From Cristatella mucedo (lineage: Eukaryota > Bryozoa > Phylactolaemata > Cristatellidae): a DNA stretch of 64,000 nucleotides. Under the pieces are notes generated by a model. It made no database searches. It had not been told where the DNA came from and saw only the letters and a list, made by a program, of their open reading frames with translations. This document shows, piece after piece, positions 33,938-45,505 of this stretch (within the stretch, counting starts at the first letter, position 1; each line of letters begins with the position of its first letter). A program made the translations under genes and the position numbers. The DNA is taken from positions 314,001 through 378,000 of the forward strand of contig WPIO01000057.1 of the NCBI GenBank assembly GCA_009760855.2, read 5' to 3'.

Positions 33938-35565
33938 TCAGGATGCCCCGAGTTTGGACGCCTCGCTGCTGCCGCTACAGCCGACGCTGCTTCCGGCGGT
34001 CGCTGCCGCCGGTGCGAACACGGGCGACGTCGGATTATCGAAGCCGCCGAAAGTCGCCAGAGCGGCTGGCGACATGGCGAAGGAGGGAAACTGAAACGTC
34101 GGCGCGGCTGCTCCGCCGGCGCCGCCACCGTTGGGCGCCGACGGGCTGCCGGGACTCCAGAACGGCAGACCAGTTATCAGTGGCGTCCGCTGACCGACAG
34201 CGGCCGAGCCGGGAACGAACAGGGGCGTGTTCAGGCTGGGCAGGCTAGCCCGACGACCGCTGCCGCCGACCCTGCCCGAGCTACCACTGTCCGACCCGCC
34301 TGGTCCCGACCCACCGCCGCCGGGCGCCGGACTGGCTGGCTCGTCGGACGCCGCAGCTATGCTCAATGGGTCCGGCTTCGGCTTGCCGCCTCCAGTGCTT
34401 GAGCCCGCCTGCGACGACGGGCCCGACTCGGCTCCGCCCTTTCGGGCGTCGGCCATTGCCACGGGCGGAAAGTCGCCGTCGTTCAGCAGCATGGTCGGGA
34501 TCTGCAGCGTGTGCGTCGACGATGCTGCAGCCAACTTTCCGCCGCCGGCGCCAGCTGCTGAGCGTGGATCGTCGTCGTCGTCGACGTTTGAAGCGGTCGA
34601 CGGCTCGGTGGGTGACAGATCATCGCAGGGCAGAAGCGGAGAGAGGCCTCGGAAAAGCCTCGGCGCCGAACCCCGCTCGGCGGTGACGACGGCAGCGTCC
34701 GAGAGCAGCGGGTGCACGACCACGCCGGGAATCGACATGCCACCGGCGTCATCGCTGACCAACTCCACCTTGACAGCAACGTCCGACCTCTCAGCAGCAG
34801 CAGCAGCAGTCCGGCGGGCAGCGTCGCGATCGACGAGCGGCCTGTGGACGCCAGGCACTGACGCTGACCTTTTGTCGGCCGCCGCCGCCTCACCTCCGCT
34901 GCCGGTCTGGGTGGCCACAGCAGCTGCTGCAAGGGAGGCTGCGTGCAGCAGCAGCGACTGCTGCTGCTGCTGCCGCCACTGATGCGCCTGCGCCACGAGG
35001 CCCGACTTGATCTCGTACGGTCGGATGGCGGCGAAGTTGCCGACCTCGGGATGGCCCGGGCTCCTCGCCACGAGCGTCTCCATTTTGGCTTTGAATGGCT
35101 GCTGTGGAGACAGGTGTATGCCTGCAGCTGCCGACCCGGCCGCACCGCCGCCGCCAGCTGCGGCTGAACCAATGGTGTCCTGCTTGCCGGCTGCGGCGGC
35201 GGAGGCTGCCGTCGCGGCCGAAAAGCCATCCGGGAAGGAGACAAACTTGTAGACGAACTTCTGGCCCATCACTTTTTTGATGATGTTCTTGTCGTAGTAG
35301 TAGCGCAGGGCCCGGCTGAGCTTGTCGTAGTTCATGTTCTGCTTGTTCTTCCGCTGGCCCCACAGGGCAGCCACCTGCTCGGGGTCGAGCAGCCGGAACT
35401 CACCCTCGTTGCTCGCCCAGCAGATTAGATGCCCATGCTCGTTGCTGAGAAGCAGCTCGAGCAGGAACTGCCACAGCGTCACGCTGGCGTCCGATGAGGG
35501 CGACGAACTGACGAGCTGCTGCTGCGCGGCAGCTGCCGGTGAAGGGGTGATGCTCGGCTCAAGCG
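33938..35565 (-). CDS. ELK: ELK-type (TCF) ETS transcription factor, long terminal coding exon
   Basis: A nuclear ETS-domain transcription factor of the ELK/TCF group, which binds GGAA sites with SRF and is activated by MAP kinases. The exon reads on the minus strand from acceptor cgttgcag (AG at 35567-35566) to TGA at 33940-33938, 542 residues counting the split first codon. ETS domain, about residues 29-110: [46 protein letters not shown]. Then come poly-Ala, Gly, Ser and Gln runs, a SUMO-type VKVE at 265-268, a D-domain-like [13 protein letters not shown] at 301-313, an activation core [12 protein letters not shown] at 467-478, and FQFP (ERK DEF docking) at 491-494. No ATG precedes the ETS domain in frame, so the start codon must be in an upstream exon (above 35565) that I could not find. 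Vertebrate ELK genes interrupt this region with introns; here it is continuous. Confidence 0.9.
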
Positions 35566-35744
35566 CTGCAACGACGAAAAAGGGGCGGCGGCTGCACCTC
35601 AAAGTGGCATTGGCCAGTGGCCGAAAGTCTTGGCTGAAAAAGTAGAACCAGGTTTGGACAGGTGAAGACTCGTGTAGATTGGAAGCAGGTAGGAAGCAAG
35701 ACTCGCCGTCTAAACCAGGCCTTCTGCTTTGAGTTGACTTTAGA
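35566..35744 (-). other. Intron of the ELK-like gene, upstream of the acceptor
   Basis: On the minus strand the sequence before 35566 has a T-rich tract ending in cgttgcag. The exon carrying the start codon should lie at higher coordinates; none was recognised before the repeats begin. Confidence 0.4.
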
Positions 35745-35825
35745 AAACTCCTGCATAACCCTAACCGAAGGTTAGGCTTTGTGTAGTTACAGATGTAGAT
35801 ACATTAGGTTAGATTACATTACAGA
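35745..35825 (+). mobile_element. L2-B LINE 3' tail, plus, short
   Basis: It reads actcctgcataaccctaacc, then gtgtagttacagatgtagat and acattaggttagattacatt, the L2-B 3' end and its pentamer-like tail. Confidence 0.6.
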
Positions 35826-36043
35826 CAAATTGCTTCCGATATAATTATATGGTATTTTTTGCACCTAGTAAGCAAACGGAGATGGTCGCATGCGCAATTT
35901 GTAATTAATATTTTTAACTTACAAGAATACTGTATTTTAATGAAGCTTCTTTGGCTAACAGTCCATTAAACGCTGATATATGTGAGGTGAAATTTCGATT
36001 CCCGTGGTGACTTTTGGATAAGCACTGCACAAACACATGCGAA

Positions 36044-36210
<167 letters not shown>

Positions 36211-36694
36211 ACATTTTTATAATTTTGAATGAGTACAGAGAGACGTTAAGCAGCGCCGTTTTGATGTAAAGATGGAAGCAAAGGAAGGCAATAATTAGGC
36301 ATAGGTCAACAGGAGTAACTAGAGATCGACAGTGGGGGGATGGGTTAGCAGCTCAGTAGAGAGCCCGGGCAGCAGGAGAAACAGAGCCGAGTAGACAGAC
36401 AGCCTAGAAACTAATGAATCTTCGCGAATGATTACTAGATGAGTTATTTGCAAAAGGGTTTTCAAGGAGGGCGCTGGATGCAGCTTTGCCAGATGGATGT
36501 CAGTAGGCCGGTGAGACAGATGGAAGTGAGATCTAAAAGCATCATTCAACTAACATAGAAAATGCCCGGAGATACTTTGGTCGATCTTTTATGGCCAGCA
36601 CTACGGTGGGAGGAAGCATCTCGAGTCTATCAGCACAGTAACAGCTTGCAATATGAAAATTACTTGCATTATTAAATCTCCAAAAAAATAAAAA

Positions 36695-36865
36695 ACAAAA
36701 TATAATTCATTTGTATGATGCCCTAAGGGAACGTAATCTCTATGCAGGTGCTTATTCACGTATGCCACGGGGCTCGAGCAAGCACAGGATCTCGGTCGTC
36801 AAACACATCCACCTTGACTTTGGTTTGAGGCTAAAGCCTTAACCATTGGTCCAAATTAGCAAAGC
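36695..36865 (-). mobile_element. SINE-A, tRNA-derived, minus
   Basis: The tail is attcatttgtatgatgccc and gggaacgtaatctctatgc; the head carries cacggggctcgagc and ccttgactttggt, ending at aaccattggtccaaattagc. Confidence 0.65.
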
Positions 36866-37309
36866 TTCTAGTAATCACTAGTAATATCTTTCGTGCTGCA
36901 ATCAAGTACCACCGTGTCGATTTTAGACAGCCGACGTTATAGCACTGCCCTTAACCACAAAAAAGAAGATTGATAGACAGATTACCAGGCTTTGTCAACC
37001 GTCGTAAAGAACAGCCTGCCTTTACCTCAAGTTATCAGCTGAGAGTAAATCGGGAGCATATCGTTCCAATATTTTAATATCAAGTACGTACATATACTTG
37101 CACTAGCCGCCAGGATTTCCTTATTACTTACTTTCACCTGTGTCGAGCCTTGCAACTATCACGACTTTGTCAGTTGCCCTTCGCCTCTCACACAGCCATC
37201 TTTACACTGCCTAAATGGTTTGTAGCTGCCACTGACCAACTAACTTGTTTGCCATCCCAGCAGCTGTATTAGCCTAACCAAGTCTGCTTAGTAAGCCAGT
37301 AAGCTTGCT

Positions 37310-37435
37310 GGTGCAGTATAGATTTATCTTAACGGCTATCACCACAGCTTGCAGTTAGCAATGCAGAATCGCCTATTGCAGGGTTCGAACCCTCGACCTC
37401 GGTCGTGAAGAGCGAGCACTGTACCTGGTGGGCTA
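37310..37435 (-). mobile_element. SINE-B, minus
   Basis: It reads acagcttgcagttagcaatg, tattgcagggttcgaaccct (reverse B box) and acctcggtcgtgaagagcga. Confidence 0.65.
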
Positions 37436-37479
37436 TGTGTACTTATGTGCACCCACCACCTGATGATCTTCTATTGAGC

Positions 37480-38090
37480 TGGACCACATCCAAGCTGGTT
37501 GAACTATTCGTGACATTCCATCTCAATTTTTGTAACTCACTAGATGCAAATCTTCCGGCCCTATGCAACCAGGGGCTTACAATTGAAGCAAAATCCTGCA
37601 GTAAGGCATGTCTGTCGTGAAAGTTGCAGTTGCCATGCCCATCAAATAGCCTATCGACTCCAAGATTTTGTCACTCACTTTTAGGTCACTTCATTCTCTT
37701 GCTACAGCATACCTATCAGAGCTACTTCCCAATCAGGCTAGGCGGCGTACCACCTCTTCTGACTCAAATCGGTTAGCTGTGCCAGGAACAAACCTCAGAT
37801 TCACTGGAGACCGTGCCTCCAGCTCGTTTGCTCCCAAAGCCCTGGCTGAGGTAACGTCCCTCCCTGAATGTACGACATTATTATAAGGAAACCAACAACG
37901 TTTACTTTCTTCTCAGCATTCGCTGGCCCATGTGTCCATGTGTCCTTTACTTGCCTATGCATACTGTGACTGTGCTCGCTATAGCCAGCCGATTGACAGG
38001 CTTCCTTTCCAGCATATGTAAAATGCCCAGAAGGAGACATTCTCTGCGGGTGCTACATAACTATCTTCTTCTTATTATTATGACAAGAAT
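37480..38090 (+). mobile_element. L2-A LINE, plus, old copy
   Basis: It encodes decayed ORF2 C-terminal sequence: LTFRSLHSLATAYLSELLPN and SFAPKALAE. It ends with atgcccagaaggagacattc and (CTT)n/(ATT)n at about 38065-38085. Confidence 0.7.
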
Positions 38091-38184
38091 GACAGTACTC
38101 TTGCACCATTAATCATAATCCATTCTCAAAATTAAATGACAGATCCTCTTGCGATAGGTACTGCCAAATCACGAAAAACATGGA

Positions 38185-38310
38185 TTACATGGTTTGGCCC
38201 AGGGCTTATGATGCTTGCATTACACGACCGAGGTCATTGGCCTGAGCCCAGCAGCATAAGCCAAGCACCAGGATCGAGATTAAGTTCTCTTAGGGGGATA
38301 TATGAGGAAA
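38185..38310 (+). mobile_element. SINE-A, plus, diverged
   Basis: It contains tggtttggcccagggctt, ccgaggtcattggcctgagcc and a tail gagattaagttctctta / gggggatatatgagg. Confidence 0.5.
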
Positions 38311-38875
38311 ACTGCATACATTTGTTATTGTTATTATAGCTTGGCTACATTCGGAGCGAAAATCGCAGCCACTCCTGCTGCTGGGCAAACGCTGGGCAAG
38401 AAACTCTCAAGAGCCAGACTGGAGCTCACGTGGTGCCAGCCAGTGTGCCAGACAGTAAGCTACAGGGTAGCTGGCTGTCACAGCTGAACCACCCAGGAGG
38501 GGCTGCATGCCTCGGTCCACACTTGCGACAGAAAAAACTGTAAGGGCCGAGCCAGGTGACTTGCATCCAGCCGAAGGGCCCTTCAGCCAATCGATGGCTG
38601 GCTGCTCTAAGAGCTCTTAGTTCAAGATCCTTAGTTGGCTTTAATTCCTGGGTCCTAAAGCCTCTTAAGCTTCAGCTTCATCTGACAAAATAACGCCTTC
38701 CTGCCCCCCCCACAGCAGACCCAATAGAAGGGGGTGGTTGGTAAGTTAGCTGAAATACCGACCTGAAGAATCGCTTCAACTTGCAGACTCTGCACACCAG
38801 GGATTTGTGAGAGAAGCAATGCAGAAATCACACCTCGTGGCTGTACAAGCAGTTGGTCCCTTACAGTTGCCCCTG
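38311..38875. other. Unassigned intergenic sequence
   Basis: No gene or repeat family was recognised. Confidence 0.4.
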
Positions 38876-39035
38876 TATCTTAGCCCAGGAGGTCGGGTGC
38901 TTGCTCTTTACGATCTAAATCGTGGGTTTGAGTCCAGCAGTGGTTGATTTTTTATTGTCAACTGCAGGCGGTGACGACAGTCGGCAAGGCACTTGTGCCG
39001 TTATACAAAGGAGGCTGTTAAATTAGAAAACCTAT
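38876..39035 (+). mobile_element. SINE-B, plus
   Basis: The head is ggaggtcgggtgcttgctct with the B-box-like gggtttgagtcc; the end reads gttatacaaaggaggctgtt and aaatta. Confidence 0.65.
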
Positions 39036-39380
39036 TTTTTACAGCTAGGAGGAACCCTACGCCGAGCAAGCACGAGGTGGCATCGACTAGCCTCAATAGC
39101 ACATTTTAGATGACCAAGTATCAAGTTCGAGATACAGCAAAAAATTGATGTCTTGATTACGAGCTTAAAAAACTAGATAACTGCCTAGATGCAGCTGATG
39201 GCATGCAGATGCAAAAAGTCAAAGCTCATGTGGGTATGTCTTAGCAGAACGTTGAAAGAGCTCACAGGCTGGCAGAGGCAGCTGTATACCAATTCAGAAT
39301 GGTCGTCTCTCTGAAGCTGCTTGGGGCTTTTGATGTTGAAGCATATACTGCACCTGGATGCCGAAAGGACAGAGCCTGTT

Positions 39381-39462
39381 AATAATAATAATTATAATGT
39401 ACTTGATAAAGCGCCCTCAGATAACTTAGTCTCTTTCTAGGCGCTTTACATTTGCTGAACTG
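39381..39462 (-). mobile_element. L2-A LINE 3' end, minus, very short
   Basis: An (AAT)n tail at 39381-39395, then acttgataaagcgccctcag and ggcgctttacatttgctg. Only about 80 bases remain. Confidence 0.75.
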
Positions 39463-40144
39463 TACCAATCATTGGCATCCATGCATTCAAGGCAGATGGC
39501 CCAATGAGAGACCCGGTCTACAGATCCGTGAACTGGCTGGGGGGGGGGAGTAAGGAAACAGATGTACAGTCAAATAATGACCTCACAAGCTTGGACACAC
39601 ACTGCAGGTCGACATTGCCTGGCACTTGGACCCGGCCTCTAGGGCAGGGAAAAAAGAAAGGAAGTGTCTGTGAATTAGCGACTCCAGCTGCTCAAGCAAT
39701 ACGAGTTTAAGAAAACTGCAGCTGAAATTAAACACATGAGCAGCTGGTGAGCAGACAAGTGTGTGCACTGGCACATACACACACCTCTCAGTAACTAATT
39801 AAGAGTCGGCTTCATATGCAACCACCAGGAGATATGCAGCAAATTCGTCCTGACCAAGCTCAGCAAGAGCTGTGTCCGCCTCCTCAGACAAAGTAAGGCG
39901 CCAGCATGCGGAAGGCGTGGGGCAGCGCTCAGCAGCACGCTGGCAAACTGAACCGCTTACGTTTTGTCACCACGATTATGAATGATTGTGACTTAAGATA
40001 CTTGAAATGAGTAGATAATGTTTGTACTTAAGACTTGAAGAAGGCATGGCTGAGTGACTGAAAATCGGCTGAAATAGGACGACTGAGACCACCTGCCCAT
40101 CGATTTGCTTGATTTCCAATCCTTCCAGTAGGCTGCACAATAGC

Positions 40145-40315
40145 TAGCTGCAATGCTCCAGGGTCCTAGCCCGAAGGTGAAGTGCTGGCACGTTAATATC
40201 TAGGTCGTGGCTGGTCCCACAGCTGGAAATTCCTCAATACTTCCTGCAAGCATGAGTGATAGCTGCTCAGACTCACTCAGCTGCTATATAACTGAGGCTG
40301 CCGAATCAACTGACC
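40145..40315 (+). mobile_element. SINE-B, plus, diverged
   Basis: It contains ctaggtcgtggctggtccca and ends with agctgctatataactgaggc and tgccgaatcaactg. Confidence 0.5.
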
Positions 40316-40663
40316 TTCATCGAGGTTTAATCGGTTATTTTACCCATATATATAGTAATAATAAGGTATTTGTATAGCAGTCTAGGAGAATAATATGTCT
40401 TTCTAGGCATTTGGTATATGCTGCAACAGAAGTATGTCATTTGATCAGTGGTAACAAGACCACAGCAAGGACAGTAGAGCTGGGGGGGGGTAGGAACAGC
40501 CCGACCTGCTGGTTTATGAAATATTGACATGATGCCGAAGAGTTTTCTCAATAATAAACTTTCAGAGTAATTCGCTCACTTTCTTATGTTTTTCTGGTAT
40601 GGCTGTTTGAAGCATAACATATCAATGCATACAGCCATCAGAGTATATTAAAGAAGCACTGGC

Positions 40664-40843
40664 CATAATAATAATATTATTTTTAGTAGTAATAGTAGCA
40701 TAGCCAATTCACAGAACTTGGTCTCTTTCTAGGCACTTTACATATGCTATATATGAATAATGACCGTATGCTTAGTGGTAACATGTCCAGTGCCAACATG
40801 CATAATAAGGTTAGTGCTGGGTCTCAGCCCAGGGGTGTGGTGC
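40664..40843 (-). mobile_element. L2-A LINE 3' end, minus
   Basis: An AAT/ATT-rich tail, then ccaattcacagaacttggtc, tctttctaggcactttacat and diverged 3' UTR. Confidence 0.65.
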
Positions 40844-40847
40844 CATA

Positions 40848-41203
40848 ACAATAATAATAATAATGTACTTGATAAAGCCCCCTCAGAGAACTTCATCTCT
40901 TTCTAGGCGCTTTACATTTGCTGCAAAGGGAAATGCAATTAAATGGTAAGTAAAATCAAGCTTGAAAAACAAACAAAATTAATAACATGGTTAGTGGTGA
41001 CATGCACAGGGTCAGCATGCAAATGTGGTTAGTGGCAACATGCACAGTGTCAGCACGCATAAGCACGTGAAGGACGAATCACAGGGACCCACTAAATGCT
41101 GTCCTAAATAGGTGTGTTTTTAAGTTCTTTTTAAATGCGGTCAGGTCAGGGAATGTTCTGCCGCAGGTCGGGAGGGATTTCCAGGCTTTGGGAGCATACC
41201 ATA
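40848..41203 (-). mobile_element. L2-A LINE 3' end, minus
   Basis: An (AAT)n tail at 40848-40864, then acttgataaagccccctcag and the well-kept 3' UTR to gggagcatacc. It is inserted head to tail next to the preceding copy. Confidence 0.8.
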
Positions 41204-41204
41204 A

Positions 41205-41275
41205 AAGTCATTCTGCTGCTATACAAATGAGGCTATTAAATAAGCTAATTTTACCATTTATTTATTTTAATGCAA
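41205..41275 (+). mobile_element. SINE-B 3' end, plus
   Basis: It reads attctgctgctatacaaatg and aggctattaaataagcta, the SINE-B tail. Confidence 0.55.
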
Positions 41276-41337
41276 ACGATGCCAAAGTGTCAGAAAGCAT
41301 AAGCATACAAAGGACAGGTGGAAAGAATCAATCAAAT

Positions 41338-41478
41338 CCTTTTCACGGTCTCGTTTCCGATGTCGTGGGTTCGAATCCTGCAGTGGGCAATACTTTATTG
41401 CAAGTGGTAGTGATAGCCGTAAAGGGTGTTCTGTTGCTATACAAAAGAGGCTGTTAAATCAGCAAGTATTTATTTATT
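41338..41478 (+). mobile_element. SINE-B, plus
   Basis: Perfect B box gggttcgaatcct, then gtgggcaatactttattgca and tgctatacaaaagaggctgt / taaatcagc, ending in (ATTT)n. Confidence 0.75.
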
Positions 41479-41509
41479 TAAATACTGCTAGAAACAGGAG
41501 CGTTTCTAG

Positions 41510-41700
41510 CTTATATTTACACTTAGTCAAGTCAAGGGCGTGCCGTGTAGTGACTTCAGTCTGGAGTGAGTTCCGCACTTGGGAACATGAAACGACCTAA
41601 CAGTAAGTGAAAGAACCTTGAACTCGATGAGCTGCTTAACTGGGAGCCAGTGCAGGTCAGCAAGAAGTGGTGTTACGTGGCAACTCCGAAGCTCACAACA
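41510..41700 (-). mobile_element. L2-A-like LINE fragment, minus, diverged
   Basis: The minus strand encodes [20 protein letters not shown], the conserved ORF2 C-terminal block. It ends at the CA microsatellite. Confidence 0.7.
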
Positions 41701-41706
41701 TACAAC

Positions 41707-41747
41707 ATGCACACACACACACACACTGCACCCACACACTTGCACTG

Positions 41748-41831
<84 letters not shown>

Positions 41832-41838
41832 CACGCGC

Positions 41839-41876
<38 letters not shown>

Positions 41877-41893
41877 ACATACGCACGAGAACA
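41707..41893. repeat. (CA)n / (ACGC)n compound microsatellite
   Basis: CA repeats with a central run of about ten ACGC units (41778-41820). The long His/Thr or Cys/Val reading frames here are artefacts of the repeat. Confidence 0.95.
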
Positions 41894-42054
41894 CACAGGC
41901 ACTAGAGGCAGGGCAGGCATAACAGGCCTAGATGAACTGCTGCAGCAATTGAGATGTCAAATAAACGGAGTTAACCCATCTGGGTTTTAGGAAACCAGCT
42001 TATAAGTATGGGGAGCCAGCTGAACCAAGCAGCAGAAGGAATTCCAACGAGTGG

Positions 42055-42175
42055 ACAAGCCATGGGTTAGGTGCTAGCCTTTAGCCACCAGGTTTGTGGG
42101 CTCCAGGCCTGTGGCATATATATAGCACCTGGATAGCAATCGATTCTCTTATGATGCTATAGATGCAAAGAATGT
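42055..42175 (+). mobile_element. SINE-A, plus, strongly diverged
   Basis: It contains catgggttaggtgctagcct and ttgtgggctccaggcct; the tail gcacctggatagcaatcgat and tcttatgatgctatagatg fits SINE-A order. Confidence 0.4.
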
Positions 42176-42774
42176 GTGCGTGCATGCAGTCTTACTGTTC
42201 AAGTTCGTGCATGCCTGTGTTCAAACGTCCTCGATCAAGCTTGTGAATGATCCTGAACATGCTAGCACCTGTGGGTGTATATGTATGAGTGTCCACACAA
42301 GTGCAGACTTGATTGTATCACTAGCCTATCTGTAGATCGATCGAGGCACTACCCACTAGCCCTCAAGCTGATGACCAGTCAGTTATAGCAGTGGGATATC
42401 AATAGGGGCTTGGCAGGTGGCCTGCATGGGAAGATAGGTGGTGGGGAGATCTACAAAGATCATCAGTGAGGGGGCTCAGGGAATTACGACAATCCACTTG
42501 AATAAAAATGCATTGATTGCAAAAAGATTGCATCACAACCCACATATAAAATAGCACGACATTTTTAGGTACACTTGAACAATAGTGTATTTTAATATGT
42601 AATCCGAATTGGAGCTTTGCCAAGCCAATGTCCTGAGGATTTGTGAATCCCAGACAATTTCGGTAGTGGCCAGCTTCTGTTGAGTCCATTTACACCAGTA
42701 CGCTGGACCTCAACGGCATGAAGATCGTACCAATCGATCCTAGCAAAGGCGAAGTCTAGCTTCTATAAAAACGT

Positions 42775-44595
42775 TGTTGGATCACAGATGCACAATCCAA
42801 AAATGCTGATGTCCACGATCAACCATCTCCTCAACCACTCCCAGATTAGCTCCTTACCTGATGATCCTTGTGATGATCTAGCCGATCGCTTCTTTCGATT
42901 CTTTGTGCAGAAGATAGACAAGATCAGGGAATCCATCTCTGCGATGACAACCTCCCCACTAGAATGCTGTTCCTCGGTTCCTGGCTGCACCTCAATGTCT
43001 GCATTTAAGCAGGTCACTAGCGATCTAGTCCTAAAGTTCGTATCTCAATCAAAGAAGACAACAAGTCCTCTGGACCCTATTCCCGCTGTCCTGCTCCTAC
43101 GTTGCATTGATCTGCTGCTGCCATGCATAACTAACATCATTAATATGTCATTAGCCTCAGGTCATGTCCCAGCACCTTTCAAAAAGCTGTAGTCAGGCCA
43201 CTTCTCAAGAAAGCCACACTAGACCAAGAGAACTTAAGCAACTACCGCCCAGTCTCCTTTCGACCATTCCTGTAAAATACACTGGAATGGGTCGTGGCGG
43301 ACTAGCTGAACTCATATATTGAAACTTCAAACCTACTAAGCTCCAGTCTGTTTTAGAGCTAATCACACCACAGAGTCAGCATTGCTGAGGGTGTACAATG
43401 ACCTACTTAGGAATGCAGACATGGGTAGAGTATCTCTGCTTGTTTTGGTCGATCTTTCGGCAGCTATTGATACTATCGATCACAAAGTTCTTCTAGAGCG
43501 CCACTCACCTCGCGTGGGCATTTTTATTTTATCGCTGGCACTGGGCTGCAATGATTCAAGTCTTATCTCAGTGGGAGACTCCAGAGTATTGATGTGAATG
43601 GGCAAAGATCATCGGAGGTACCACTGAAATTTGGGGTACCTCAGGGCTCTGTGCTAGATCCGGTTCTTTTCATGGTTTATACTCTGCCTCTTGCTGATGT
43701 GATTGCCAAGCACAATCTAGGCTTTCACTTATATGTTGATGCCACTCAGTTGTACCGTTGCTTTGATCCCTCCCAGCCTTCGAGCACCTCGAATTCTCTC
43801 ACGCAAATTTGTTAAACTAAACGATGATAAAACTAACTTACTAGTTATGGGCAAACCCAGTGTGATTCAGAAATTGGAAAGGCCCTCAACATTGGCTCTG
43901 CCAGCATATCTCCTGTTGAATGAGCTCGAAATCTAGGTGTCATGTTCCAAAGTGACCTCTAATTAGACGACCACATCAGCTCCACAATCAAGTCAGTCTA
44001 CTTTCGGATACATAACATTGCTAAAATTCGGGCTTGTTTAGACTGGGCTACAATGTCGAAGTTGGTCCATGCATTCGTGACATCCTGTCTTGACTTATGT
44101 AACACACTACTTGCTGGCCTACCGGCAGGTGCAATCAGGCGATTACAGGTGGTGCAAAACTCCACAGCTAGGCTTGTCTGTCGTAAGCTTCGCAGCTGCC
44201 ACCTCATATCACTTCTCGCTGACCTGCACTGGCTACCAGTCAAGCAACGGATCGACTTCAAGGTTTTGTCGACTTCAAGGTGTTGTCGCTCACTATTAGG
44301 TCACTTCATTCTTTGGCTCCAGCCTACCGATCATATCTACTGCCCCACCAGGCTATGCATAGTACCACTCACTTTCTAGAATCTAACTATTAACCAATAC
44401 CTTGTACAAACCTCAAATCATTTGGAGACCATGCATTTAGTTCGCATGCTCCCAAAGCCTGGAACTCACTCCCGACTTATATCACAACATACCCTGACTT
44501 GACCACATTTAAAAAGAACTTGGAAATGTAAAGCGCCTAGAAAGAGATTGAGTTCTCTGTAGGGGCTTTATCAATTGCATTGTTATTATCATATT
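42775..44595 (+). mobile_element. L2-A LINE, plus, 5'-truncated, many disabling changes
   Basis: It begins at the same region as the best minus copy (SQISSLPDDPCDDLADRF) and runs through LDPIPAVLLL, a broken finger region, [33 protein letters not shown], a YADD-equivalent damaged to YVDA, and the C-terminal [15 protein letters not shown] block. It ends in gcgcctagaaagagattgag and an ATT tail near 44580-44595. There is a 17-bp tandem duplication at about 44251-44285. The catalytic change and several stops show it is dead. Confidence 0.85.
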
Positions 44596-45040
44596 ACTAT
44601 GAAACTGGGAGACTGCATAAAACGACCGTTTACCAGAATATTTACTCGAAATTTGATCTCAGCAGTGTAGATTTCCCGGTCGATCTGTGCTAAAATCAGG
44701 TGCATCGTGAACCCAGGGGAGAGCTGAAGACAGGCAGCCAAACGTTGCTCATCGTGTGGCTCTAGGAAAGAGGGAGGACCACCCAAGGAGGCCCACCACA
44801 AGCAGTGACCCATTGCTCAATGTGTGGCCCAATAACAAAAAAAGGGGGGACCACCCACCGAGGCCCACCAACCCACCGGGCACCAGCAGCACATGCATTT
44901 TTTGGATGCTCAGCCACTCAAACGTTACCTCGGCCAGATCCACATGAATGCATGACTACTGCACGGCTATGTAGGTACGCACCTTAACAAAGAGCCTCAT
45001 CCTATTGAGGCAAGTCGCTCTAGACCTGTACCTTTAGTTT
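44596..45040. other. Unassigned intergenic sequence
   Basis: It contains an internal imperfect duplication (gagggaggaccacccaagga and gggggaccacccaccgag, each followed by ggcccacca). No gene was recognised. Confidence 0.4.
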
Positions 45041-45152
45041 TAATCACCATTCAATTGCATTTCCCTTTGCAGCAAATGTAATGCGCCTAAGAAAAAAGAT
45101 TGAAAAGAGATTGTGTTCTCTGAGGGCGCTTTATCAAGTGCATTATCATTAT
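45040..45152 (+). mobile_element. L2-A LINE 3' end, plus
   Basis: It reads tttgcagcaaatgtaatgcg and agggcgctttatcaagtgca with an ATT tail at 45140-45152. Confidence 0.75.
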
Positions 45153-45505
45153 TAGTTTGCATGGCCCCCAAAGCCTGGAACTCACTCCCGACTTGAGTCA
45201 CGACATCTCCCGACTTGACCACGTTTAAAAAGAAACTAAAAAAACTCTTCTATTTATCACAGCATTTAGGGGGTGGGTCCCTGTGATTCGTCCTTTATGT
45301 GCTTATGCTTGCTGACACTGAGCATGCTGCCACTAACCGTACTTGCATGCTGACCGTGTGCATGTAACCCCTAACCATGTTATTCTTGTTGTTTATCAAG
45401 CGTGTTACCACTACCCATTCGATCGTGCTACATTTGCAGCAAATGCAAAGTGCCTAGAAAGAGTGGGTTTTATGAGGAAGCTATGTCAAATGTACTTTTA
45501 TTTCT
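45153..45505 (+). mobile_element. L2-A LINE 3' end, plus, second copy
   Basis: It starts within the ORF2 C-terminus (cccaaagcctggaactcact) and runs through the 3' UTR to gtgcctagaaagagtggg and atgtacttttattt. Confidence 0.75.

Noticed and set aside
34227-34982. 251-codon plus-strand frame and a 253-codon minus-strand frame (34483-35244)
   Set aside because: Both are shadows of the ELK-like exon; only the 33938-35565 minus frame carries the ETS domain and motifs.
41527-41922. His/Thr and Cys/Val repeat proteins
   Set aside because: Translation of CA and ACGC repeats plus a LINE fragment.
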